A stretch of 6,394 nucleotides of DNA from Acidobacteriaceae bacterium (GTDB taxonomy: Bacteria > Acidobacteriota > Terriglobia > Terriglobales > Acidobacteriaceae): the NCBI GenBank assembly GCA_003132825.1, contig PKYX01000449.1, positions 4,138 through 10,531 of the forward strand. Reading direction: 5' to 3'. The notes under the pieces are model-generated. The model saw nothing but the letters and a program-made list of their open reading frames with translations. It did not search any database and was not told where the DNA came from. The position numbers and the translations under genes were made by a program. This document shows, piece after piece, positions 1 to 5,647 of the stretch. Every line of letters starts with the position of its first letter. The stretch's first letter is position 1.

Positions 1-2045
1 TCGTGCACGTCGGAGATTACGCCGACAACCCGAGTGTCGCTTTGTCCGATTCCCTGCGCCAGACGTCCGATCGGATCTTGGCCCGGCCATTCACGGCGAG
101 CAGCGGCCTGATTGATGATGATGACAGGCTCGCTGGTGGGGGAGTCTTGCCAGCCAAAATCTCGTCCTTCGCGCAGCTGCATGCCCATAGCTTTGAGGTA
201 TCCTGGCGTCACGACATAGACGAAAGCGTCGTAGTTGATGTCTTTGGAATAAACCTTTCCCTTGGCCATCAAGTCCCAGCTGCGATTGCGATCGAGTGGC
301 AGCATGTCTGCGATGCCGGCAGCTTCGACGCCGGGCAGCGCGCTCACGCGCTCGAGAGTCTCCCGCAGAATCGCACCTCGCCTCGCCCGATTGCCGCCGT
401 CGTGGTAGTCGATTTTGATAGCAGCGGCGTGGCCGGGCTCAAATCCCAGATCGACGTCGAGGACGTGGAGAAAACTACGTAGCAACAGGCCAGCGCCGAT
501 AAGCAGTACGCAGGCCAATGCAACCTCGGAGCTGACAAGCGTGGACCGCAGGCGCTCGTGCTTTTTGCCCTGGCTCATAGCCGGGCCTGTGTCTTTCAGC
601 GCTTCCTGCAGATTGCCGCCTGACATTTTCAATCCTGGAGCAAGGCCGAATAAAGCCGTAGCGCAGACGGCGATGAGCAGAGTCCAGGCCAGCGCGCTAC
701 CATCCACTCTCACGCTGCTGAGCAAGGGAAGCGCAATCGATCCTTGGTGCGCGAGATACGACGTTGTGGCAAAGGCGAGCCCCAAGCCCAGCACGGCTCC
801 CAGGCTCGATAACAGCAGGCTCTCCGTCAGTGACTGGCGTATCAGCCGCCCTCGGCCCGCTCCGAGCGCGCTGCGCATGGCGAACTCTTTGCTGCGTGCG
901 GCGGCACGCACCAGCAGCAGATTCGAGAGGTTCACGCAGACAATCAGCAGAATGAGACCGACCGCGCACCAAAGCACGATCAGCGAACGGCTCATCTTGC
1001 CACTGACGTAGTCCTTCAGCCCCGTAATGGTGGTCTTGACGTCAGAGCTCCAGTCAGGATTGCCGCTATCTTTGAGGTGCGGGAACAGAACGACCGACTC
1101 GGCCTGCGCCTGCGCCACCCTCACTCCCGGCTTGAGACGGCCAACCAGCGACAACATGTGCCCCCAACTACGAATGTCATCCATGAAGACAGGGCGGAAG
1201 AAATCCATTTTCGATCCCGGCGCGAAAACAGCTCCGAAGTCGAATGGGGCGGGAAGCACGCCGACGACAGTGACCGAATCATGGTCAAGCTGAATGGTTT
1301 GACCGACCATGGCTGGATTCGCGGCAAACTGACGTCGCCAGAAGGCATAGCTCAACAAGATCGCCTGCGGCCCCCCTCTTACGCTTTCCTCGGGACTAAA
1401 CTGCCGACCCAGCACCGGCTGAATGCCCAAGGTTTGAAAGAAATTTCCCGCGACCCAGACGAACGAAACCGGCTTCGGATCCCCCTGGCCCATCAGTTTG
1501 GTTTCGGAGAGGGAGTAGTAGGGCACGAAAGCTGTGACCTCCTGGAAGGAACCGTTGTTATGCTGAAACTCCTCGTACGCGTCCACCCGGTAGGTAGTAT
1601 CCGAAAGACCCCCAACGCCATTGTTTCCCGAAAGCCAGGCGAGTTGCTGCGGGTCGCGGAACGGCAGAGGCCGCAGCAGGATAGTGTTCACCACACTGAA
1701 AACCGCAATGTTTGCGCCGATGCCGAGCCCAAGAATCAGCACCGAGACCAAGGCAAAACCACGATCGCGGCGCAGGGTGCGGAACCCGTAGCGCAGATCG
1801 TGCAGCAGAATATCGAGCGCCGGCAATCCTCGCGCCTCGCGATGCTGCTCTTTGGCTTGCTCCACGCCGCCGAATCGGATCAGCGCCCGGTGCCGCGCTT
1901 CCTCTGCCGACATACCGCGCTGGATGTTTTCTGCAACGGCGAGCTCGAGGTGAGCAGCCATCTCCCGGTCGAGGTCCTGATCCATTTTCGCGCTGGGAAA
2001 AAAGGACCGCAGACGGTGGATGAATTCTTGCAGCCAGTGGATCAT
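1..2045 (-). CDS. ADOP-family ABC transporter permease (MacB/FtsX-like), C-terminus cut by window edge
   Basis: Reading the minus strand from the ATG at 2045 gives an uninterrupted frame of 681 codons that runs off the left edge. Residues 1-75 are a soluble extension with a DLDREMAAHLEL segment and an 'EARHRALIRFGG' segment, typical of acidobacterial duplicated orphan permeases. A membrane helix follows at about 96-120, then a periplasmic MacB-core-like domain to about 345. An FtsX-type helix bundle covers about 353-379, 408-430 and 450-471 (with 'RSKEFAMRSALGAGRGRLIRQ' between helices). The second half begins with a helix at about 505-525 and a second periplasmic domain. ADOPs usually have 800-900 residues, so the last helix bundle is missing only because of the window boundary. 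The ATG overlaps the padR stop (ATGA), with AGGGAG at 2055-2060 as ribosome site, so translation is probably coupled. No ATPase gene is adjacent, as expected for an orphan permease. Substrate is unknown; MacB relatives are mechanotransmission exporters in the inner membrane. Confidence -1.
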   Translation of the reverse strand, partial: MIHWLQEFIHRLRSFFPSAKMDQDLDREMAAHLELAVAENIQRGMSAEEARHRALIRFGGVEQAKEQHREARGLPALDILLHDLRYGFRTLRRDRGFALVSVLILGLGIGANIAVFSVVNTILLRPLPFRDPQQLAWLSGNNGVGGLSDTTYRVDAYEEFQHNNGSFQEVTAFVPYYSLSETKLMGQGDPKPVSFVWVAGNFFQTLGIQPVLGRQFSPEESVRGGPQAILLSYAFWRRQFAANPAMVGQTIQLDHDSVTVVGVLPAPFDFGAVFAPGSKMDFFRPVFMDDIRSWGHMLSLVGRLKPGVRVAQAQAESVVLFPHLKDSGNPDWSSDVKTTITGLKDYVSGKMSRSLIVLWCAVGLILLIVCVNLSNLLLVRAAARSKEFAMRSALGAGRGRLIRQSLTESLLLSSLGAVLGLGLAFATTSYLAHQGSIALPLLSSVRVDGSALAWTLLIAVCATALFGLAPGLKMSGGNLQEALKDTGPAMSQGKKHERLRSTLVSSEVALACVLLIGAGLLLRSFLHVLDVDLGFEPGHAAAIKIDYHDGGNRARRGAILRETLERVSALPGVEAAGIADMLPLDRNRSWDLMAKGKVYSKDINYDAFVYVVTPGYLKAMGMQLREGRDFGWQDSPTSEPVIIINQAAARREWPGQDPIGRLAQGIGQSDTRVVGVISDVH

Positions 2046-2395
2046 CGGTTGCGGCTCCCTTCCTGCAGGGCCAGCACTCGGCCCATTACGCTCGACAGCC
2101 TCTGCCAATAGACGGCGTCCTCGGCAAGTTGTTTGCGCCCTTTTTTCGTAATGGAATAGAACTTGGCTTTGCGATTGTTGTCGGAGGTGCCCCATGCCGC
2201 AGAGATCCAGCCGCGCTGCTGCAGCCTCACGAGCGAGGCATAAATCGTGCCCTGGTTCAGCAGGACTTGATCGCCGCTCACCTGCTCGATGCGCCGGGCA
2301 ATGCCATAACCATGCAGCGATCCCATCGCGGCGAGAGTTTGCAGGACCATGAGGTCGAGGGTCCCTTGCAGTAGATCAAGCTTCGACGCCGACAT
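2042..2395 (-). CDS. PadR-family transcriptional regulator (acidobacterial ADOP-linked type)
   Basis: This 117-residue protein is a compact winged-helix repressor. Residues 6-22 (LDLLQGTLDLMVLQTLA) form the first helix, followed by the family hallmark HGYGIARRI at 29-36. The recognition helix is at about 47-64 (NQGTIYASLVRLQQRGWI), and the wing ends in KFYSITKKGRKQL at 78-90. The C-terminal helix is short, as in the small PadR subfamily, which binds DNA as a dimer. A near-perfect Shine-Dalgarno, AGGAGG (2403-2408 on the minus strand), lies 7 bases before the ATG. Its stop overlaps the start of the downstream permease, so the two form one transcription unit. In Acidobacteria such PadR genes commonly precede ADOP permeases. 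Regulation of its own promoter through the two palindromes just upstream is an inference. The inducing ligand is unknown. Confidence -1.
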   Translation of the reverse strand: MSASKLDLLQGTLDLMVLQTLAAMGSLHGYGIARRIEQVSGDQVLLNQGTIYASLVRLQQRGWISAAWGTSDNNRKAKFYSITKKGRKQLAEDAVYWQRLSSVMGRVLALQEGSRNR

Positions 2396-2407
2396 GCCGA
2401 TGCCTCC

Positions 2408-2422
2408 TGTGGTACAGCCACA
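2408..2422. promoter_or_regulatory. Candidate PadR operator O2
   Basis: Inverted repeat TGTGG-TACAG-CCACA with perfect 5-base arms. It abuts the padR Shine-Dalgarno and is a second copy of the palindrome centred 33 bases upstream in the padR transcript. Operator function is inferred from its dyad symmetry, duplication and position. Confidence -1.
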
Positions 2423-2439
2423 TCAGCATGGCACACGTT

Positions 2440-2456
2440 CTGTGGGAATGCCACAG
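2440..2456. promoter_or_regulatory. Candidate PadR operator O1
   Basis: Inverted repeat CTGTGG-GAATG-CCACAG with perfect 6-base arms. The inner 10 arm bases are identical to those of the site at 2408-2422. It overlaps the last base of the proposed -10 box and spans the expected transcription start of padR, the usual place for a repressor site. Binding by the PadR protein encoded next door is inferred. Confidence -1.
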
Positions 2457-2483
2457 GATAATGCAAGCATCCCGAGAATCCAA
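2455..2483 (-). promoter_or_regulatory. Candidate sigma70-type promoter of padR-permease operon
   Basis: On the minus strand TTGGAT (2478-2483) and TATCCT (2455-2460) are separated by exactly 17 bases. The -10 box matches 4 of 6 consensus bases and the -35 box matches 3 of 6. The expected start near 2448 leaves a leader of about 50 bases containing both palindromes and the AGGAGG ribosome site. No other promoter of similar quality was seen before padR. Confidence -1.
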
Positions 2484-2592
2484 AGAGGCTCTCGGTCCGT
2501 GGAGCCGCCGAACCCCGGACGAGGGTTCCTCGGGGCGTCGCCGGGGGTGAGCTCGGCAAAGCAGATGGCAAACGCGGCCCGGAGCCCGAGTG

Positions 2593-3150
2593 TTAGTGGG
2601 GCCAGAGCCAGCCGAGGGTGCCGGCGGTTAGCAAGGCGTAGACAAGTCCATCGAGGACTTCCTTGCTCGTGGCGCTCCAGGTTTGTCCCTTCCAGACGCT
2701 GTTGCTCAGTGGCCCCAATCCGTAGGCAAGGAACGCGGCGGTTCCGGCCACGCGCAGGACCGCCGAATAAGCCGCGCCCGGGGCAACCGTGCGCCCCGTC
2801 AGATAGGCGACAACGATCCCGACAATAAGGCAGTATGCGAACCACAGGCTCAGAAACTTTGGCAGGACCGGTAGTCCGCTGGGAAATATGGTCATCATCC
2901 CGACCGGCCCCTGCTGATATTTTTCCCGCAAGGCGGCCGACTTCATGTCCTGGTGGGTGCCAAAAGGAAAAATATAGAGGCCCCGATTCAGGCCGGCGGC
3001 GCGCAGGGCGGTCAGGAGCTTGTCTTCATCTGGGAGTTGGCGATAGTCACCGCGGTGGTAAGGCAGAAGCGTGTGCATGATGGAGCTGGCGACAAAGACG
3101 ATGACGGTCGACAGCAGGATGGGGAGCCACAGAGCGGTAAGGGGAACCAT
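2593..3150 (-). CDS. Uncharacterised four-helix membrane protein
   Basis: The protein has 185 residues from the ATG at 3150, which follows AAGGAG (3158-3163) by 7 bases. A longer frame starting at 3237 is rejected because its start lies upstream of the likely promoter and its extra residues do not look like protein. Predicted membrane helices are at about 7-28, 98-118, 125-145 and 165-183. Between the first two is a polar segment of about 65 residues with 'YHRGDYRQLPDEDKLLTALR' (31-50) and 'GPVGMMTIFPSG' (81-92). The C-terminus is GTLGWLWPH. From memory, similar proteins with the pattern LP-x-E/D-x-D-x-x-x-x-ALR and the ending GWLWP occur as hypothetical proteins in Acidobacteria and other Gram-negatives, but I know no function. 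No catalytic motif is evident. It is transcribed toward padR but has its own promoter and a 197-base gap, so it is probably a separate unit. Confidence -1.
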   Translation of the reverse strand: MVPLTALWLPILLSTVIVFVASSIMHTLLPYHRGDYRQLPDEDKLLTALRAAGLNRGLYIFPFGTHQDMKSAALREKYQQGPVGMMTIFPSGLPVLPKFLSLWFAYCLIVGIVVAYLTGRTVAPGAAYSAVLRVAGTAAFLAYGLGPLSNSVWKGQTWSATSKEVLDGLVYALLTAGTLGWLWPH

Positions 3151-3199
3151 GCGCAGTCTCCTTTCGCGTGCAATGGGGAAGGCGGATATTTCGCAGGCG

Positions 3200-3228
3200 A
3201 GACTACGCTGCCCCCGATCTCGGGTCAA
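3200..3228 (-). promoter_or_regulatory. Candidate promoter of the four-helix membrane protein
   Basis: The minus strand carries TTGACC (3223-3228) and TAGTCT (3200-3205) with a 17-base spacer. The -35 box matches 5 of 6 consensus bases and the -10 box 3 of 6. A start near 3193 gives a leader of about 43 bases containing AAGGAG, consistent with translation from 3150. Confidence -1.
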
Positions 3229-3430
3229 GCCAGCCATGCGAAATGTGCGGGACCCCTGGGAAACAATGCCAGATCGCTTCCCAAGAGCTCTCTCGCGGGC
3301 AACCAGCGCCCGGGACCATCAACCTATCCCCCCGCGATTCCCACCTATCTTCACTCGTCCGGCGCGGATGATCCGCTTCGGAAAATGACCCACAACCGCC
3401 TTCCGCCAATGTAAAGATATGTGAAAGCAT

Positions 3431-3459
3431 TTGACTCCGCGGCCGGCGGTTGCGACACT
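3431..3459 (+). promoter_or_regulatory. Candidate promoter of the tail-anchored repeat protein, nearly leaderless
   Basis: TTGACT (3431-3436, 4 of 6 consensus bases) is followed after 17 bases by GACACT (3454-3459, 3 of 6). Transcription would begin around 3466, only a few bases before the ATG at 3471. No good Shine-Dalgarno is present before that ATG, which agrees with a leaderless or near-leaderless transcript. The -10 box is weak, so confidence is moderate. Confidence -1.
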
Positions 3460-3470
3460 CTAGAGTAGTT

Positions 3471-4202
3471 ATGTCAAGCATCGAGCCCGCCTGGCCTTCG
3501 GAACAGCCTTCCGCGTCCGAGAACACGGCGGATGGCGAACTCAATTTTCTGCCTCCCGAAGGCTGGGATCCCCCGCTCTGGAGATCTCTGGTCGCGAACC
3601 TGGCGGATACCGTTGCTCCCCCGCGACTGCCGCCCTTGCGTCTCACCTCGCGGCCGGTGCATATGGGTACGTCGATCGGCGACCGCCTGCGTACGCCCTG
3701 GTACCGCACCATATTCACCAACCTCGGTGATGTGATTTCGCCCGAGGTGCTGCCGCCACTCGAACTCGAGTCACAGCCTGTCGATGTCGGCGAACTGATC
3801 GGCGACCAGTTGAGCCATTTATGGTTCACTTCTTTCCTGCGGAGTCTGGCCGATATCGCGGCTCCGGAACGTCAGCCGCCCTTGCAGCTCAGTTCGAAGC
3901 CCGACGAGACCGTGCTGCCCGAAGCCAGGATGCTGCTGCCGCGCTGGTCCTCGGTCATCGACGGTCCCAAGATCTTCTTGCCCGACGCGCCCAAGGCCGC
4001 CTATGCCGCTACCCCCGGCCGGCCGGCTCCTGCGCCTCCTCCTCCGCCCAAGCCGCCGGCAGTTCTCCTGGAGTTTTTGCACGACATGCACGGCGACCTG
4101 CGCCGCGACCTACAGCGCTCCCGTCTGCGTGCCCGCGTCTGGATGTCGCTTGCCGTGGCCCAAGTACTATTCCTGGTAGGCAGCCTGTTCTGGGCCAGGT
4201 AG
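3471..4202 (+). CDS. Unrecognised tail-anchored protein with three ~41-residue Trp-anchored repeats
   Basis: From the ATG at 3471 the protein has 243 residues. A TTG 21 bases upstream in the same frame is less likely because it lies inside the proposed promoter. Residues 1-35 are polar. Three repeats begin at Trp37, Trp77 and Trp118 and a fourth partial unit begins at Trp159. Each carries, after the Trp, a hydrophobic 'NLADxxxPExLPPL' element, then a 'LxSxPV' strand and, in units 1 and 2, 'IGDxL'. Residues 183-197 are a Pro/Ala linker with a run of prolines. Residues 198-222 are a charged helix (HDMHGDLRRDLQRSRLRAR), and 223-241 form one membrane segment, leaving only a residue or two beyond. 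There is no signal peptide, so the bulk is probably cytoplasmic and held at the membrane by its tail. I do not recognise the family. A scaffold or protein-binding role is a guess from the architecture. Confidence -1.
   Translation: MSSIEPAWPSEQPSASENTADGELNFLPPEGWDPPLWRSLVANLADTVAPPRLPPLRLTSRPVHMGTSIGDRLRTPWYRTIFTNLGDVISPEVLPPLELESQPVDVGELIGDQLSHLWFTSFLRSLADIAAPERQPPLQLSSKPDETVLPEARMLLPRWSSVIDGPKIFLPDAPKAAYAATPGRPAPAPPPPPKPPAVLLEFLHDMHGDLRRDLQRSRLRARVWMSLAVAQVLFLVGSLFWAR
3579..3944 (+). repeat. Three in-frame coding repeats, ~123 bases each
   Basis: Units start at 3579, 3699 and 3822 (protein spacing 40 and 41 residues) and encode the Trp-anchored modules of the tail-anchored protein. The DNA has diverged strongly between units while the protein pattern (Trp, NL-x-D, P-x-x-x-PPL, S-x-P) is kept. 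This points to an old internal duplication under selection, not a recent one. Confidence -1.
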
Positions 4203-4221
4203 CGGACGCGGGTGGCTCCGA

Positions 4222-4851
4222 CTAGGTCTTCCCCGCGACCTTCGGCCGATCCAGCTCAAAGCGCTGCGTGGTCCGGCAATATTGGGCTCCGCTCATTCGC
4301 CCTACCAGATCGAGCGCCCCCGGATCGAGTCTTCCTTCTTTCAGAACATGGTCGCTCACGTGCACCGCGACAATTTCGCCGATCACGAAGCTGCCGCTCG
4401 GAGCCTCGGTGCCAAAGTCCATGATCTGGTACAGCTTGCATTCGAAGCTCACCGGCGATTCCGCGACCTGTGGCGGCCGCACAATTTGCGAGGGCCGGGC
4501 GGTCAATTTCGCCAGCTCAAACTCATTGACCGAGGGCTCGTATTCACCGCTAGTGAGGTTCATGGCTTCGGCCACTGCAAAGGTGACGATGTTGATGGCA
4601 AATTCCTTGGTTTCGCGGATGTTGCGCAGCGTGTCTTTGGACACATGCCCGTGCTCCAGCCGCCGGAGCGCTGGCGAAAAGCCGAGCAGCGGGGGTTGGG
4701 CCGACACCACGTTGAAAAAGGAAAACGGAGCCAGATTCGGCCGCCCGTCGGCGCTGATGGTCGAAACCCAGGCGATCGGCCGCGGCGCAACCGCGCTGAG
4801 CAGAATGCGGTAAAACTCACGATACGGAAGCTGTTGGGGAACAATGTCCAT
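4222..4851 (-). CDS. Flavin reductase-like, FMN-binding split-barrel protein
   Basis: The 209-residue protein matches the flavin reductase / DIM6-NTAB family, which binds FMN in a split beta-barrel and acts as a homodimer in the cytoplasm. Visible signatures are VAPRPIAWVSTISADGRPNLAPFSFFNVVS (21-50), the flavin-binding part of the fold; KDTLRNIRETKEFAINIV (72-89); and the C-terminal strand VGRMSGAQYCRTTQRFEL (183-200). Members either supply reduced flavin to partner monooxygenases or have unknown oxidoreductase roles; the sequence does not decide which. The start at 4851 (MDIVPQQLPY) is preferred. An upstream in-frame ATG at 4890 lies in the arm of a strong hairpin, and its 13 extra residues are not family-like. 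No clear Shine-Dalgarno precedes 4851. The gene follows the peroxiredoxin by 83 bases on the same strand and converges on the repeat protein with a 19-base gap. Confidence -1.
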   Translation of the reverse strand: MDIVPQQLPYREFYRILLSAVAPRPIAWVSTISADGRPNLAPFSFFNVVSAQPPLLGFSPALRRLEHGHVSKDTLRNIRETKEFAINIVTFAVAEAMNLTSGEYEPSVNEFELAKLTARPSQIVRPPQVAESPVSFECKLYQIMDFGTEAPSGSFVIGEIVAVHVSDHVLKEGRLDPGALDLVGRMSGAQYCRTTQRFELDRPKVAGKT

Positions 4852-4883
4852 GGAGTGAGCCGAAAGCAGCGACCAAGAAAGAT

Positions 4884-4912
4884 TGCCCATCCCCGCGCCG
4901 CGAGGATGGGCA
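4884..4912 (-). terminator. Strong hairpin between peroxiredoxin and flavin reductase genes, likely terminator or attenuator
   Basis: On the minus strand the 13-base arm at 4912-4900 pairs with 4896-4884 around a GGC loop. All pairs are Watson-Crick except one G-U, and the outer nine (TGCCCATCC/GGATGGGCA) are perfect. It lies 22 bases after the peroxiredoxin stop and is followed by AATCTTTCTTGG, a broken T-rich tail. It probably ends or reduces transcription into the flavin reductase gene. The imperfect tail leaves efficiency uncertain. Confidence -1.
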
Positions 4913-4934
4913 CTATGGCCGCATTTCCCGCGTC

Positions 4935-5477
4935 TTATTTTGCGGAAGCGCGCTTCTGCAATTCGTCGAGAGCCGACAAGACTTCCTGGCTATGTTTGTT
5001 GGGATTCACGCTGCTGTAGACCTTGACAATCTTGCCGTCGGGGTCAATCAGAAAGGTGTTGCGCGCGGCCACCTCGGTGGTTCCAAACATCATGGTCGAA
5101 CCATAGGTCTTCACCACTTTGTGCTCGCTATCGGAGAGCAACTTGAAGCTCAGTCCCTCCTTGGCGCAGAACCCTTTGTGCGAGTCCACAGTGTCCACGC
5201 TCACTCCGATCACAACCGCATTCCGCTTGGCATATTCCGGCTGATCCTGTTGAAAGTTGTGCGCTTCGATGGTGCACCCGCCCGTAAAATCCTTGGGATA
5301 GAAATAAAGCACCACCCACTTCCCGCGAAAGTCTCTGAGACTGACTTGGCTGCCGTCCTCAGAAGGCAGACTGAAATCGGGAGCGACGGTTCCGGCCGCC
5401 GGCATCTCGGCAAACGCAGCGGGCAAGCTGACTCCCGCCAAAAGAATCGCCACTAGCACAGCACTCCACACGCGCAT
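4935..5477 (-). CDS. Exported peroxiredoxin, PrxQ/BCP type
   Basis: This 180-residue thioredoxin-fold peroxidase reduces hydrogen peroxide and organic peroxides through a reactive cysteine. Residues 1-23 are a signal peptide (hydrophobic core VLVAILLAGVSL, then AFA before Glu24), so it should act in the periplasm. The active-site segment is FYPKDFTGGCTIEAHNF, with the catalytic Cys68 in the P-x-x-x-T-x-x-C motif. Arg139 (EVAARNTFLID) is the conserved arginine. The common BCP resolving cysteine five residues later is replaced by His73. The only other cysteine, Cys104 in GFCAKEG, lies 36 residues after Cys68, the spacing I recall for PrxQ enzymes with the resolving cysteine in helix alpha3. A strong ribosome site, AAGGAGGA, is at 5481-5488. 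The reductant is not encoded nearby. The call is secure; the cysteine mechanism is inferred. Confidence -1.
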   Translation of the reverse strand: MRVWSAVLVAILLAGVSLPAAFAEMPAAGTVAPDFSLPSEDGSQVSLRDFRGKWVVLYFYPKDFTGGCTIEAHNFQQDQPEYAKRNAVVIGVSVDTVDSHKGFCAKEGLSFKLLSDSEHKVVKTYGSTMMFGTTEVAARNTFLIDPDGKIVKVYSSVNPNKHSQEVLSALDELQKRASAK

Positions 5478-5502
5478 AAATCCTCCTTAGAGATACAAGT
5501 AG

Positions 5503-5531
5503 GCTATCGTGGGCGGCCAAGCATTGTCCAA
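5503..5531 (-). promoter_or_regulatory. Candidate promoter of the peroxiredoxin gene
   Basis: The minus strand has TTGGAC (5526-5531) and GATAGC (5503-5508) with 17 bases between; TAGCCT (5501-5506) is an alternative -10 box at 19 bases. Transcription near 5496 would leave a short leader holding the AAGGAGGA ribosome site. Matches are partial, so this is a tentative assignment. Confidence -1.
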
Positions 5532-5600
5532 TCGGGAATTGTCATTTCTTGGTTAAAAGAGGCTGCTCGATCGGGGCCGATCCCTCTTCTCGATTTCGTG

Positions 5601-5606
5601 TAGACT
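5601..5606 (+). promoter_or_regulatory. Weak candidate -10 box for the Asn-Gln heptad protein
   Basis: TAGACT preceded by GTG lies 41 bases before the ATG at 5648 and would give a leader of about 35 bases containing TTGGAGA. No acceptable -35 box was found at the right distance, so the assignment is weak. Confidence -1.
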
Positions 5607-5647
5607 GGCTGCCGGCAAAAACCCACGCAGTTTTTGGAGAGCGGACC

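Larger units (their letters stand above)
2396..2592. other. Intergenic region between padR and the membrane-protein gene
   Basis: Besides the promoter and two palindromes at its left end, this stretch holds a short hairpin on the minus strand (GAACCC at 2510-2515 pairing with GGGTTC at 2523-2528, 7-base loop). It could help end transcription of the membrane-protein gene. It has no T-run after it, so it is weak as an intrinsic terminator. Reading frames crossing the region show no recognisable protein. Confidence -1.
3151..3470. other. Divergent intergenic region
   Basis: This region separates the membrane-protein gene (minus) from the repeat-protein gene (plus). It contains the minus promoter at 3200-3228 and the plus promoter at 3431-3459. 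Between them are about 200 bases without a convincing gene. Small inverted repeats are present, TGGGAA/TTCCCA (3257-3262, 3278-3283) and CGGGC/GCCCG (3296-3300, 3308-3312), but no operator or RNA family was recognised. Frames crossing the region on both strands are low-complexity and overlap the real genes. Confidence -1.

Noticed and set aside
1..2045. Possible frameshift or pseudogene status of the left permease
   Set aside because: Translation from 2045 to the window edge shows no stop and keeps family motifs throughout; truncation is due to the window boundary.
1077..2111. Plus-strand open frame of 344 codons opposite the left-edge permease
   Set aside because: It is antisense to a permease frame that is open for 681 codons with clear family motifs; the plus product has no recognisable domain.
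2423..2845. Minus-strand open frame of 140 codons overlapping the 3' end of the membrane-protein gene
   Set aside because: Cys/Arg/Gly-rich product in another frame of the same strand as the membrane protein, with no domain and running through the padR promoter.
3148..3237. Longer N-terminus for the four-helix membrane protein, starting at 3237
   Set aside because: The promoter at 3200-3228 and the AAGGAG before 3150 place the start at 3150; the extra residues are not protein-like.
3203..3829. Minus-strand open frame of 208 codons across the divergent region and the repeat protein
   Set aside because: The product is Ser/Gly/Arg-rich low complexity, lacks a ribosome site and covers the membrane-protein promoter; the plus frame shows real protein repeats.
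4849..4890. Start of the flavin reductase at the ATG at 4890
   Set aside because: That ATG lies in the 3' arm of the strong hairpin, and the 13 added residues are not part of the family; 4851 fits the domain start.
4282..5019. Plus-strand open frame of 245 codons
   Set aside because: Antisense to the flavin reductase and the end of the peroxiredoxin, both supported by family motifs.
5549..5647. N-terminal extension of the heptad protein from a TTG at 5549
   Set aside because: The ATG at 5648 has a good ribosome site, and the upstream residues break the heptad composition and look non-coding.
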